A DNA stretch of 64,000 nucleotides from Skermania piniformis (GCF_019285775.1 NZ_CP079105.1:3418603-3482602), one strand, 5' to 3'. Positions 33,077 through 41,737 are shown, counted from the stretch's first letter. Notes: generated from the letters alone by a model not told the origin. Numbers and translations are program-made.

Positions 33077-33894
33077 CTCGACCGAGCAGCCGCCCGGCGG
33101 CGGCCGTGCGGCACGACCAGCGGCAGACCGGGCGCGACCGGGTCGTCGACGACCTGCGCCGCCAGCCGGAATACCGAACGCAACAGTTCCGCCGTGATCA
33201 CCTGCTCGGGCCGCCCCGAAGCCACGACGGCGCCGTCGCTCAGCACGACCAGCCGGTCGCTGTACCGGATCGCCAGATTGAGGTCGTGCAATACCATCAC
33301 CACGGTTCGCCCCAGGTCGACGTTGAGCCGGTCGACCAGGTCCAGCACCTCCACGGCGTGCGACAGGTCCAGGTACGTGGTCGGCTCGTCCAGCAGCAGC
33401 ACCCCGGTCTCCTGCGCCAGCGTCAGCGAGATCCAGGCCCGCTGCCGCTGGCCGCCGGACAGTTCGTCGATCGGCCGATCGGCGAACTCCGCCATCCCGG
33501 TCAGGTCCAGGACCGCCCGCACCACCGCCTCGTCGTCGGCCGACCACTGCCGCAGCCAGCTCTGGTGCGGGTACCGGCCGCGCCCGACCAGATCCGCCAC
33601 CGTGAGGCCGGCCGGGGTCACCGGACCCTGCGGCAGAATGCCGATCCGGCGAGCGAGGTCGCGGGCCCGCATCCGGGCGATATCGTGACCGTCGAGCACC
33701 ACCGTCCCGGACCGCGGCGCGAGCAGCCGGCCCAGCGCACGCAGCAGCGTCGATTTCCCACACCCGTTCGGCCCCACGATCGTCGTGATCGTGCCGGCCT
33801 CGAACGCGACATCCAACCCCGCGAGCACCGGCCGGTCACCGTAGTCGACGGAGACCCGGCGCGCGGCCAGCCGTTCCGAGATCGGGCGATCCAT
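33058..33894 (-). CDS. Ferric-siderophore ABC transporter ATPase (FecE/FepC type)
   Basis: A 278-residue ATP-binding protein. Walker A GPNGCGKST lies at 41-49, the signature LSGGQRQRAWI near 146, Walker B LLLDEPTTYLDLSHAVEVLDLV near 166 and the H-loop VVMVLHDLNLAIRYSDRLVVL near 198. These patterns are typical of iron-siderophore importers. No FecCD permease or binding protein is in the window, so its partners are elsewhere. ATG 33894 lies only 23 bp from the divergent flavin reductase start, with the iron box between. Confidence 0.9.
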   Translation of the reverse strand: MDRPISERLAARRVSVDYGDRPVLAGLDVAFEAGTITTIVGPNGCGKSTLLRALGRLLAPRSGTVVLDGHDIARMRARDLARRIGILPQGPVTPAGLTVADLVGRGRYPHQSWLRQWSADDEAVVRAVLDLTGMAEFADRPIDELSGGQRQRAWISLTLAQETGVLLLDEPTTYLDLSHAVEVLDLVDRLNVDLGRTVVMVLHDLNLAIRYSDRLVVLSDGAVVASGRPEQVITAELLRSVFRLAAQVVDDPVAPGLPLVVPHGRRRAAARSSKVSVT

Positions 33895-33913
33895 ATTGGT
33901 TAGGCTAAACTAA
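33895..33913. promoter_or_regulatory. Iron box between divergent ATPase and flavin reductase genes
   Basis: ATTGGTTAGGCTAAACTAA matches the consensus at 16 of 19 positions. It fills nearly the whole 23-bp gap between the start codons at 33894 (minus) and 33918 (plus). Confidence 0.85.
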
Positions 33914-33917
33914 TCTT

Positions 33918-34628
33918 ATGGGTAGAGGAATCGGCGGCGCACTCACCAAGGCCTGGGGTGGCAAGGACTATCAGTTCACCGTCACCGGAACGACGCAGGT
34001 CACCGAGAAATACATCCGGGTCGGCTTCGAGGGCGGTGGCTTGTTGACCGCCCATCCGGTGCACCCGACTCAATGGGTACGCCTGTGGTTCCCGACCGAC
34101 GGCAACGCGGACAAACTCCAGCAGCGCGGCTATACCCTGGTCGACCCCGATCCGGACCACGACCGCTTCGATGTCGAGTTCGCGCTGCACGGCGGACCGG
34201 CCTCCGCCTGGGCCGACGCCACCAAGCCGGGCGATCGGATCGAGGCGACCGTGCTGGGCTCGAACTTCACGTTGCCCGATCCGCTGCCGGCGGAGTTCGT
34301 CGTCTTCGGTGACACCGCCTCGCTCCCGGCGATCAACTCGCTGCTCGACGCGATCGGCGATGTGCCGGCGCGGGTCTGGCTGGAGTGGCAGCACGAAACC
34401 GACCCCACGCTGCCGGTGCGGGCAACGGCCGGCACCGAGGTGACCTGGCTGGAGCGGGTGCACGACGGGCAGCTGCTACGGCTCGCCGCCGACGAGCTGA
34501 CCTGTCGGCCCGACACCTTCGCCTGGGTCGCGTGCGACGGCCTGACCACCCGCAGCATCACCAAAACGCTGCGCACCAAGCACGGCCTGCCGAAGACCTC
34601 GATCAAGTCACAGGCGTACTGGAAGTAG
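33918..34628 (+). CDS. Siderophore-interacting flavin reductase (SIP family)
   Basis: A 236-residue protein with the FAD-binding_9 and SIP domains. TGTTQVTEKYIRVGF near 20 and HPTQWVRLWFP near 47 open the flavin domain. The flavin-contact motif is RGYT (QQRGYTLVDPDPD near 69), and the C-terminal SIP half holds LPAINSLLDAIGDVPARVWLEW and the ending TKHGLPKTSIKSQAYWK. The family reduces ferric siderophores in the cytoplasm with NAD(P)H or ferredoxin to release iron. ATG 33918 lies 5 bp after the iron box, which suggests a leaderless or very short-leader transcript. Confidence 0.9.
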   Translation: MGRGIGGALTKAWGGKDYQFTVTGTTQVTEKYIRVGFEGGGLLTAHPVHPTQWVRLWFPTDGNADKLQQRGYTLVDPDPDHDRFDVEFALHGGPASAWADATKPGDRIEATVLGSNFTLPDPLPAEFVVFGDTASLPAINSLLDAIGDVPARVWLEWQHETDPTLPVRATAGTEVTWLERVHDGQLLRLAADELTCRPDTFAWVACDGLTTRSITKTLRTKHGLPKTSIKSQAYWK

Positions 34629-34637
34629 CCGGCCCGC

Positions 34638-36371
34638 TCACCGCGCGGCGAGCACCGGCTCCAGGATCTCCATCCGGGCTTCCGGCGCCGCCGCGCGCAA
34701 CGCGTCGGCCGAGGCATCGTCGGGCTGGGTCTGCGACCGGACCTCGGCCTCGACCCGGGCCTGATAGGTGCCGACCTCGCGGTCGATCTCGGCCTCGTCC
34801 CAACCGAGCACCGGCGCGACCAGCCGCGCCACCTGCTCGGCACAGTCCACCCCGCGGTGCGCGTACTCGATCGCGATGCGGGTCCGGCGGGCCAGGATGT
34901 CCTCCAGGTGCAGTGCCCCCTCCGCGGCCGCGGCGTACACCACCTCCACCTGCAGGTAGGACGGGGCCTCGGTGAGCGGCTGCAGCAGCTCCGGCCGGTC
35001 CTCGGCCAGGTCGAGCACCTCGTCGATCAGCGATCCGTACCGCTCCAGCAGATGCTTGATCCGATAGGGATGCACGCCGTACAGCTCGGCCAGCTGCAGG
35101 GTCTGATTGACCAGAGCGAAATAGCCGTCCGCCCCCAGCAGCGGCACCCGTTCGGTGATCGAGGGCGATACCCGCGCCGGAATATCCTCGGCGGCAAGCT
35201 CGACCGCGTCCTGCGCCATCACCCGGTAGGTGGTGTACTTGCCACCCGCGATGGCGACCAGCCCGGGCGAGACCCGCGCGACGGCATGCTCGCGGGACAA
35301 CTTCGACGTCTCGTCGCTCTCCCCCGCCAGCAACGGCCGCAAACCGGCGTACACCCCGTCGATGTCGGCGTGGGTGAGCGGGGTGACCAGCACGTCGTTC
35401 ACCCGGCTGAGCAGGTAGTCGATATCCGCCCGGGTAGCGGCCGGATGGGCCAGGTCGAGGTTCCAATCGGTATCGGTCGTCCCGACGATCCAGTGCGTGC
35501 CCCAGGGAATCACGAAGAGTACCGACGTCGCGGTGCGCAGGATGATCGCCGCATCGCTGACGATCCGGTCGCGCGGCACGACGACGTGCACCCCCTTGGA
35601 TGCCCGAACCCGGAAGTGGCCACGCTGATGCGAGAGCGCCTGCACTTCGTCGGTCCACACCCCGGTCGCGTTGATCACCGCGTGCGCCCGGATCTCGGCG
35701 GTCCGGCCGTCCTCGGAGTCGCGCACGCGGACCCCGCTGACCCGATCGGCCTCCCGTAGGAAGCCGACCACTTGAGTCGAATTCCGCACCACCGCACCGT
35801 AGTACGCAGCGGTCCGGGCCACGGTCAGGGTGTGCCGGGCATCGTCGACGACCGTGTCGTAGTAACTGATCCCGCCGATCAGCGAACGCCGCTTCAACGC
35901 CGGGGCCAACCGCAGCGCGCCGGCGCGGGACAGTTGCTTCTGCGCCGGGACCGAGCGCGCGCCACCCATCTGGTCGTAGAGGAACAATCCGGACGCCACG
36001 TAGGGCCGCTCCCAGCCGCGGTGGGTCAGCGGGTAGAGGAACCGCAGCGGGCGGACCAGGTGCGGCGCCAGGGTGGTCAGCGACAGCTCGCGCTCCCGCA
36101 ACGCCTCGCGGACCAAGCCGAACTCCAGCTGCTCCAGGTATCGCAGACCGCCGTGGAACATCTTCGACGACCGGCTCGACGTACCGGATGCGTAATCGCG
36201 GGCCTCGACCAGCGCGACCTTGAGGCCCCGGGTGGCGGCATCCAGGGCGGCACCGGCTCCGACCACGCCGCCACCGATCACGACGACGTCGAACTGCTCT
36301 TTGCCCAGCCGTGCCCAGGCCTCTTCACGCTGCTGTGGACCGAGGAACTGGGTGCCCGGTTGTTTCGTCAC
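34638..36371 (-). CDS. glpD: Glycerol-3-phosphate dehydrogenase (GlpD)
   Basis: A 577-residue FAD enzyme, the normal length for GlpD. It shows VVVIGGGVVGAGAALDAATRG near 29-49, SSKMFHGGLRYLEQLEFGLV near 68, the substrate-binding GTTDTDW near 281 and YAGLRPLL near 325, and a helical C-terminal domain. It oxidises sn-glycerol-3-phosphate to dihydroxyacetone phosphate and passes electrons to quinone at the membrane. It converges with the SIP gene (10-nt gap). Its order with glpK, the lpdA-like gene and the downstream block matches the Rv3302c region of M. tuberculosis as I recall it. Confidence 0.93.
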   Translation of the reverse strand: MTKQPGTQFLGPQQREEAWARLGKEQFDVVVIGGGVVGAGAALDAATRGLKVALVEARDYASGTSSRSSKMFHGGLRYLEQLEFGLVREALRERELSLTTLAPHLVRPLRFLYPLTHRGWERPYVASGLFLYDQMGGARSVPAQKQLSRAGALRLAPALKRRSLIGGISYYDTVVDDARHTLTVARTAAYYGAVVRNSTQVVGFLREADRVSGVRVRDSEDGRTAEIRAHAVINATGVWTDEVQALSHQRGHFRVRASKGVHVVVPRDRIVSDAAIILRTATSVLFVIPWGTHWIVGTTDTDWNLDLAHPAATRADIDYLLSRVNDVLVTPLTHADIDGVYAGLRPLLAGESDETSKLSREHAVARVSPGLVAIAGGKYTTYRVMAQDAVELAAEDIPARVSPSITERVPLLGADGYFALVNQTLQLAELYGVHPYRIKHLLERYGSLIDEVLDLAEDRPELLQPLTEAPSYLQVEVVYAAAAEGALHLEDILARRTRIAIEYAHRGVDCAEQVARLVAPVLGWDEAEIDREVGTYQARVEAEVRSQTQPDDASADALRAAAPEARMEILEPVLAAR

Positions 36372-36380
36372 GGGGTCAGG

Positions 36381-37208
36381 CTAGCCCGCATCGGCAGCGG
36401 CAGTCTCGAGCAGATTCAATTTGTAGGTGGTCACCATCGGTGGCAGCACCAGCCGGAGTGCCTTCATCCCCAACCGATAACGGGCCGGCCAACCCGCTGC
36501 GACGTCCGGCTGCGGATCGGCGAAGGTGCGCGACTCCACCAGCCGCAGTCCGCACTGCTGCAGCGTGCGCGGGTCGTCGCAGGTCCACCGCATCCGCGCG
36601 GATACCGCCCGGAAGACCGGGTTGCGGTCCTGACTGCCCATCATCGCTCGACCACCGGTGTCGAACGCCAGCGGCGCAGCCGGAAATGCCTGTGCCAACT
36701 GCCGCAGCGTGGCGTGCACCTGCGCCTCCGGGAAGTACAGCAGGACGGCCTCGCTGAGCAGGAACAACGGCCCGCCGCGGGCGCGGAGTAACCCGTACCA
36801 GTCGGTGGCATGGATCGAGCCTTCGATCATCGTGTATCGGTCCTCGTCGGCGAAGAACTGCCGACGCAACGCCATCGTGTCGCCGACGTCGAGGTCGAAC
36901 CAGCGAACCCGGCCGTTGTCCAGTCGACGGAACCGGGTACTCAGCCCGCACCCGAGGTCGACGACGGTGCCGTCCGGATGGTCGATCAGGAACCGCCGGA
37001 CCCACCCGTCGAAGATCGACGCGCGCAGCACCGCCCCGCCGAGCGACGGTCCGCGGAACTTCGAGAAGTCGTAGTCGATCTGCTCGACGAGGTCCGCCGC
37101 GGCAGTGTCGCCCAGGATGCTGCGGCGCCGACGGGCGTCGAGCGCCCGACCGTACAGCGGGATGAGCAACGTCTCCTGGATTTCGCCCAGGGCAACCGGC
37201 ACGCGCAC
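36381..37208 (-). CDS. SAM-dependent methyltransferase, LCM/TcmP family
   Basis: A 275-residue class I methyltransferase. The SAM-binding motif VVDLGCGLSTRFRRL lies near 87-101, RWFDLDVGD near 107 and the post-II stretch LFLLSEAVLLYFPE near 153. The N-terminal TLLIPLYGRALDARRR and DYDFSKF fit the leucine carboxyl methyltransferase / TcmP polyketide methyltransferase group. Substrate unknown. It lies between glpD and glpK and could be co-transcribed with glpD (10-nt gap). A weak iron-box-like sequence lies 16 bp upstream. Confidence 0.8.
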   Translation of the reverse strand: MRVPVALGEIQETLLIPLYGRALDARRRRSILGDTAAADLVEQIDYDFSKFRGPSLGGAVLRASIFDGWVRRFLIDHPDGTVVDLGCGLSTRFRRLDNGRVRWFDLDVGDTMALRRQFFADEDRYTMIEGSIHATDWYGLLRARGGPLFLLSEAVLLYFPEAQVHATLRQLAQAFPAAPLAFDTGGRAMMGSQDRNPVFRAVSARMRWTCDDPRTLQQCGLRLVESRTFADPQPDVAAGWPARYRLGMKALRLVLPPMVTTYKLNLLETAAADAG

Positions 37209-37223
37209 CCGACGACCCTAGCA

Positions 37224-37242
37224 TTAGGGTTACCTAACCAAC
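37224..37242. promoter_or_regulatory. Weak iron-box-like sequence (doubtful)
   Basis: TTAGGGTTACCTAACCAAC fits the iron-box consensus at about 14 of 19 positions, but the clear inverted repeat inside it (TTAGG-GTTA-CCTAA) has a 4-nt spacer, not the 9-nt spacing of true boxes. It lies between the methyltransferase and glpK starts. Confidence 0.2.
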
Positions 37243-37288
37243 CCGGGTTCGGCCTCGGTTGCGCACCGCATCGAACCGGCTGGTCGAG

Positions 37289-37294
37289 TAACCT
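37289..37294 (+). promoter_or_regulatory. Candidate -10 box of a leaderless glpK promoter
   Basis: TAACCT ends 6 nt before ATG 37301; no ribosome site is visible in between. Confidence 0.4.
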
Positions 37295-37300
37295 CCAGCC

Positions 37301-38782
37301 ATGGATGCCTGCATCGCCGCCATCGACCAGGGCACCACCTCATCCCGGTGCATTCTCTTCGACCACGACGGACGGGCGATCGGCTCCGCACAGCTCGAGC
37401 ACGAGCAGATCTTCCCGCGCGCCGGCTGGGTTGAGCACGATCCGACGGCGTTGTGGCGCAACTCCGCTCGGGCGCTGGAGACGGCGGCTGCCGATGCCGG
37501 ACGAACCGTCGCCGCGGTCGGCATCACCAACCAACGGGAGACCACGATCGTCTGGGACCGGGCGACCGGCGAACCGGTGACCAACGCGATCGTCTGGCAG
37601 GACACCCGCACCGACCGGCTGTGCCTCGAGCTGGCCGGCGCCGCCGGGCCCGACCGTTATCGACAACGCACCGGGCTGCCACTGAGCACCTACTTCGCCG
37701 GACCGAAGCTGCGCTGGATCCTGGACAACGTCGCCGGCGCCCGCGCCCGCGCCGAGGCCGGCGAGCTCTGCTTCGGCACCGTGGACAGCTGGCTGGTGTG
37801 GCAGCTGACCGGCGGTCGGACGCACGTCACCGACGTCACCAACGCCTCCCGCACCATGCTCATGGACCTGCGCACGCTGGACTGGGACCCGCAGCTGTGC
37901 GCCGAGTTCGGCGTACCGCTCGCGATGCTGCCGGAGATCCGCAGCTCGTCCGAGGTCTACGCCGAGGTAGCCGTCGGCCCGCTGGCCGGCGTGCCGATCG
38001 CCGGCATCCTCGGCGACCAGCAGGCGGCCACCTTCGGTCAGGCCTGCCTGGACCCGGGCGAAGCGAAGAACACCTACGGCACCGGCAATTTCATGTTGCT
38101 GAATACCGGCACCGAACCGGTGGACAGCGAGCACGGACTGCTCACCACCGTCTGCTATCGGCTCGGCGATCAGGCCCCGGTCTACGCGCTGGAGGGTTCC
38201 ATCGCGGTCACCGGATCGCTGGTGCAGTGGCTGCGCGACAACTTGGGCATCATCGCCGGCGCAGCCGAGATCGAGCCGCTGGCCCTGTCGGTGTCCGACA
38301 ACGGCGGCGTCTACTTCGTCCCGGCGTTCTCCGGATTGTTCGCCCCGCGCTGGCGGCCGGACGCGCGCGGCGTGATCGCCGGGCTGACCCGGTATGTGAA
38401 CAAGGCGCACATCGCCCGGGCCGTCCTGGAAGCCACCGCGTTTCAGACTCGCGAGGTGCTCGACGCGATGCGCGCCGACTCCGGGGTCGAGCTGACCACA
38501 CTGAAGGTGGACGGCGGCATGGTCGGCAACGAGACGTTGATGCAGTTCCAAGCCGACCTTCTCGATGTCCCCGTGGTCCGACCGGTGGTCGCCGAGACCA
38601 CCGCGCTCGGCGCGGCCTACGCGGCCGGGCTCGCGGTCGGCTACTGGGCCGGCACCGAGGACGTCCGCACCAACTGGGCCGAGGACAAGCGCTGGCTACC
38701 CCGGATGAACTCCGCCGAGCGGGACCGGCGCTACGCCGAGTGGAACCGAGCGGTCGAACGCACCTACGGTTGGCTGGACTGA
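37301..38782 (+). CDS. glpK: Glycerol kinase (GlpK)
   Basis: A 493-residue FGGY kinase of normal length. The phosphate loop DQGTTSSR is at 8-15, the glycerol-site stretch [18 protein letters not shown] near 73-90, [11 protein letters not shown] near 232-242, the [11 protein letters not shown] loop near 260 and [18 protein letters not shown] near 403. It phosphorylates glycerol to glycerol-3-phosphate, the substrate of GlpD encoded on the opposite strand nearby. No glycerol facilitator gene is in the window. A leaderless-type -10 lies just before the ATG. Confidence 0.96.
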   Translation: MDACIAAIDQGTTSSRCILFDHDGRAIGSAQLEHEQIFPRAGWVEHDPTALWRNSARALETAAADAGRTVAAVGITNQRETTIVWDRATGEPVTNAIVWQDTRTDRLCLELAGAAGPDRYRQRTGLPLSTYFAGPKLRWILDNVAGARARAEAGELCFGTVDSWLVWQLTGGRTHVTDVTNASRTMLMDLRTLDWDPQLCAEFGVPLAMLPEIRSSSEVYAEVAVGPLAGVPIAGILGDQQAATFGQACLDPGEAKNTYGTGNFMLLNTGTEPVDSEHGLLTTVCYRLGDQAPVYALEGSIAVTGSLVQWLRDNLGIIAGAAEIEPLALSVSDNGGVYFVPAFSGLFAPRWRPDARGVIAGLTRYVNKAHIARAVLEATAFQTREVLDAMRADSGVELTTLKVDGGMVGNETLMQFQADLLDVPVVRPVVAETTALGAAYAAGLAVGYWAGTEDVRTNWAEDKRWLPRMNSAERDRRYAEWNRAVERTYGWLD

Positions 38783-38826
38783 TCGGCCGCGGGCCGACGG
38801 AATCGGCTCGATCTCCGCATCGACAG

Positions 38827-39480
38827 CTACTCCGGGGCCTGCGATATACCGACGATCAACGTCTTGCCTTCCTGTACCGCGGTGGTGACAATCTGTCGGT
38901 ACACGGTGACTTCCCCGGTCGGCCGGGTCTCGGTCAGCTCGACCAGATATCGATCGCTCCCCTGGGGCATGATCGCCAGGCAATGCGTCGAGCCCACCGG
39001 GATCGAGTCGATTCCCGACTGGATCACGTCCGCGGTCGGCACCACCCCGCCGGCGGTGCCGAAGTCACGGGCGGCCGCACCGCTGCGCTCGACGTAATAG
39101 GCATGCTGGAAGGCGAGGATCGCATCCGGCCCGTTGTCGGTGCCGCCGGGCCCGTTGCCGTAGACGACCTGGCCGTCGATTCGGTTCACACAGGTGCCGG
39201 GTGGGGCCTGCCCGGCGTGCGGGATCGGCACGATCGGCCGCGGCGCAGCGGTAGTCGGTACTGCCGGTGCCGACTCCACACTGCGCTGATGCTGCCGCAC
39301 CAGTGCCACAACCCCCCCGACCAGCAACACCGACGCGACGACGACGAGGGCCACCACTACCCGACGACCGGGCCGGCGCCCGGACGGCGGCTCGACCTGG
39401 GCCGGGTCGGACGACGGCGCGTCCGGACCCCAGCTGACCGGTTCCGACCAGGACACCTGCGGCCGACGTGGTTCCTCCAC
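38827..39480 (-). CDS. Membrane-anchored hypothetical protein with extracytoplasmic domain
   Basis: A 217-residue protein. A Pro/Ser-rich cytoplasmic lead (1-37) is followed by an Arg patch and one membrane segment (VVVALVVVASVLLVGGVVALV, about 42-62), a Pro/Ala/Thr-rich linker, and a domain starting at CVNRIDGQVVYGNGPGGTDNG near residue 95. The domain holds two Cys that may pair, an AILAFQHAYYVERSG helix and a C-terminal beta sheet. GTG 39480 is chosen for the GAGGTGG-type ribosome site just upstream. I recognise similar proteins as common in Nocardia and relatives but know no function. Confidence 0.65.
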   Translation of the reverse strand: MEEPRRPQVSWSEPVSWGPDAPSSDPAQVEPPSGRRPGRRVVVALVVVASVLLVGGVVALVRQHQRSVESAPAVPTTAAPRPIVPIPHAGQAPPGTCVNRIDGQVVYGNGPGGTDNGPDAILAFQHAYYVERSGAAARDFGTAGGVVPTADVIQSGIDSIPVGSTHCLAIMPQGSDRYLVELTETRPTGEVTVYRQIVTTAVQEGKTLIVGISQAPE

Positions 39481-39599
39481 CGGCCCACCTCCTCGACCCA
39501 AGCTACTACGTGCAGGTAGGCCCTCGAAGGAGCACTGGGGGCGGCATCGGTCGAGAGCCGACCGCCACCAGAGCTCCGCCGATGGCCGAGCGCGCAGAG

Positions 39600-41003
39600 C
39601 TAATCCAGATCGTCGTGACGCATCAGCTGGCGCGCGGCCTCGGTGACCGAGCCGGTCAACGACGGGTAGACCGAGAAGGTCTGGGCCAGGTCGGTGACCG
39701 TCAGATTGTTCTGCACCGCCATCGCGACCGGCAGGATCAGCTCGGAGGCGATCGGTGCGACGACCACACCACCGATCACCACCCCGGTCGCCGGCCGGCA
39801 GAAGATCTTCACGAAGCCGCGCCGCAGACCGGACATCTTCGCGCGCGGATTCGTGTTCAGCGGCAGCATCACGGTGCGGGCCGGGACCTTGCCGCTGTCG
39901 ATGGCGGCCTGGCTGACCCCGACGTTCGCAATCTCCGGCCGAGTGAACACCGCGGAGGCGACCGTCTTGAGCCGGATCGGGCTCACTCCCTCCCCGAGCG
40001 CGTGATACATCGCGATCCGGCCCTGCATCGCGGCGACCGACGCGAGCGGCAGCAGGCCGGTGCAGTCGCCGGCGGCATAGATACCCGACACCTGGGTGCG
40101 CGAGACCCGATCGACCGCGACATAGCCGCCCCGGTCCAGCGTGATCCCGACCCGCTCGAGCCCGAGTTCGTCGGTGTTCGGCACCGACCCGACACAGAGC
40201 AACGCGTGCGACCCGGTCACCGTCCGGTCGTCGGACAGTGTCACCAGGATCCCGTCGTCGGTCCGCTCCACCCGGTCCGCTCGCGCGTGCTTGACCAGTT
40301 GCACGCCGCGATCGGCCAACGTGCCTTCGAGCACCAGCGCGGCGTCTTCGTCCTCGTGCGGCAGCATCCGGTCCCGGCTGGACACCAGGGTCACCGGTAC
40401 TCCCATCTCGGTATAGGCGGAGACGAACTCGGCGCCGGTGACGCCGGAACCGACCACGACCAGGTGCTCGGGCAGCACATCCAGGTCGTAAACCTGACGC
40501 CAGTCCAGAATCCGCTCGCCATCCGGCACGGCCCCCGGCAGCACTCGCGGACTCGCGCCGGTGGCAATCAGCACCACCTCCGCGTCGAGCACCCGATCGG
40601 TTCCGTCGGCGAGCTCGACGTGCACCTGGTGAGCGGCCATTCCGCGCATCTCGTCGGTCAGCTGGGCCCGGCCGGTGAGTACCCGGACGCCGACCGCCTG
40701 CAATCGTGCCCGGATATCGGACGACTGCGCTTTGGCCAGGCTGCGGACCCGCTCGTTGACCGTCGCCAACGACACCGTCGCGTCGGCCGGATCGACCGAA
40801 ACACCCAGGTCGGTGGCGCGGCGCAGGTCGGTACGCACCCCGGTGGACGCGATGAACGTCTTCGACGGCACACAGTCGTACAGCACGCATGCGCCGCCGA
40901 CCCCGTCGCTGTCGACCAAAGTCACCTTGCCGCCGTGTTGCGCCGCCACCAGCGCCGCCTCGTAGCCGGCCGGGCCACCGCCGATGATGAGAATGCGGGG
41001 CAT
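39600..41003 (-). CDS. lpdA: LpdA-like NAD(P)H quinone oxidoreductase (Rv3303c-like)
   Basis: A 467-residue flavoprotein disulfide reductase-family member very close in remembered sequence to M. tuberculosis LpdA. Shared stretches include GGGPAGYEAALVAA near 8, VVGSGVTGAEFV near 180, GIYAAGDCTGLLPLASVAAMQGRIAMYHALGEGVS near 305-340 and EAARQLMRHDDLD at the end. Rv3303c is not a lipoamide dehydrogenase but reduces quinones. Unlike it, this protein reads ACVLYDCVPSK, so both Cys of the CxxxxC pair are present, while the C-terminal His-Glu pair of true disulfide reductases is absent (VYPSLTGS). ATG 41003 is preferred over ATG 41006 by ribosome-site spacing. Confidence 0.88.
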   Translation of the reverse strand: MPRILIIGGGPAGYEAALVAAQHGGKVTLVDSDGVGGACVLYDCVPSKTFIASTGVRTDLRRATDLGVSVDPADATVSLATVNERVRSLAKAQSSDIRARLQAVGVRVLTGRAQLTDEMRGMAAHQVHVELADGTDRVLDAEVVLIATGASPRVLPGAVPDGERILDWRQVYDLDVLPEHLVVVGSGVTGAEFVSAYTEMGVPVTLVSSRDRMLPHEDEDAALVLEGTLADRGVQLVKHARADRVERTDDGILVTLSDDRTVTGSHALLCVGSVPNTDELGLERVGITLDRGGYVAVDRVSRTQVSGIYAAGDCTGLLPLASVAAMQGRIAMYHALGEGVSPIRLKTVASAVFTRPEIANVGVSQAAIDSGKVPARTVMLPLNTNPRAKMSGLRRGFVKIFCRPATGVVIGGVVVAPIASELILPVAMAVQNNLTVTDLAQTFSVYPSLTGSVTEAARQLMRHDDLD

Positions 41004-41073
41004 CATGACTCCGATCGTGCGGCGGACCGAATATCCGGCCCGAGACCAACTCAGCCGAGAACAACTTATTGGA

Positions 41074-41079
41074 TAGGCT
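41074..41079 (+). promoter_or_regulatory. Candidate -10 box of a leaderless promoter
   Basis: TAGGCT ends 6 nt before GTG 41086, with no ribosome site between. Confidence 0.45.
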
Positions 41080-41085
41080 GCCATC

Positions 41086-41565
41086 GTGCCGATCTACGCC
41101 GCGTACGGCTCCAACATGGACCCGGAGCAGATGCTCGAGCGCTGCCCCCACTCACCGATGTCGGGCACCGGCTGGCTACACGACTGGCGACTGACCTTCA
41201 GCGGGGGCGACATCGGCTGGGAAGGTGCGCTCGCGACCGTCGTCGAAGAGCCGGGAACCGACGTGTTCGTCGTGCTCTACGACGTGTCCGACGAGGACGA
41301 GAAACGCCTCGACCGCTGGGAGGGCAGCGAGCTGGGGTTCCACCGCAAGATCCGGCTCCGGGTGGCGATGAACACCCCGGCCGGGATCGAACCGGTGCTG
41401 GCCTGGCTCTACGTGCTCGACGCCTACGAGGGCGGACTGCCCTCGGCGCGCTACCTCGGGGTGATGGCCGACGCGGCGGAGAAAGCGGGCGCGCCCGCCG
41501 AGTACGTCCATGATCTGCGCACGCGCAACAGCCGCAATGTCGGGCCGGGCCCGTACGACGGCTGA
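41086..41565 (+). CDS. Gamma-glutamylcyclotransferase-fold protein (Rv3304-like)
   Basis: A 159-residue GGCT/AIG2-fold protein. The ligand loop YGSNMDPEQM lies at 7-16, and VVLYDVSDEDEKRLDRWEGSELGFHRKIRL near 63-92 holds the conserved acidic residue region (Glu in WEGSE). The family forms 5-oxoproline from gamma-glutamyl compounds, but the exact substrate is unknown. GTG 41086 is the start. It is divergent from the lpdA-like gene, as in M. tuberculosis. Confidence 0.82.
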   Translation: MPIYAAYGSNMDPEQMLERCPHSPMSGTGWLHDWRLTFSGGDIGWEGALATVVEEPGTDVFVVLYDVSDEDEKRLDRWEGSELGFHRKIRLRVAMNTPAGIEPVLAWLYVLDAYEGGLPSARYLGVMADAAEKAGAPAEYVHDLRTRNSRNVGPGPYDG

Positions 41566-41737
41566 GCTGCTCGCCGGCACCCGATCAGGCCGGCCGGCGG
41601 CGAGCCGAGCGGTACTCGGTGCCGCTCCGCACCGTCCGCCCGGCCCGCCGCCCGAGCGGCGCGTTTCCCCCTACTCGGTTCGACAATCCGTACGCCGGTT
41701 TCGATGCATCAGCCGGGCGGCCGGTTCCATCCGCCCG
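41566..41737. other. 172-bp convergent intergenic region, no gene seen
   Basis: GC-rich spacer between the GGCT-like gene and the M20 amidohydrolase gene, which converge. Short open frames here lack ribosome sites and family resemblance. No clear terminator hairpin with a T tract was found. Confidence 0.5.

Noticed and set aside
37224-37242. Sixth iron box in front of the methyltransferase and glpK genes
   Set aside because: The inverted repeat has the wrong spacing and only about 14 of 19 matches; kept only as a doubtful site.
39600-41003. Dihydrolipoamide dehydrogenase of a 2-oxoacid complex
   Set aside because: Despite the CxxxxC pair, the C-terminal catalytic His-Glu is missing and the sequence follows the LpdA (Rv3303c) quinone reductase type.
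39481-41151. The long in-frame extension upstream of the membrane protein gene at 38827-39480
   Set aside because: It lies out of frame on the lpdA-like gene and reads as low-complexity Arg/Gly-rich sequence; a GTG with a ribosome site at 39480 gives a sensible protein.
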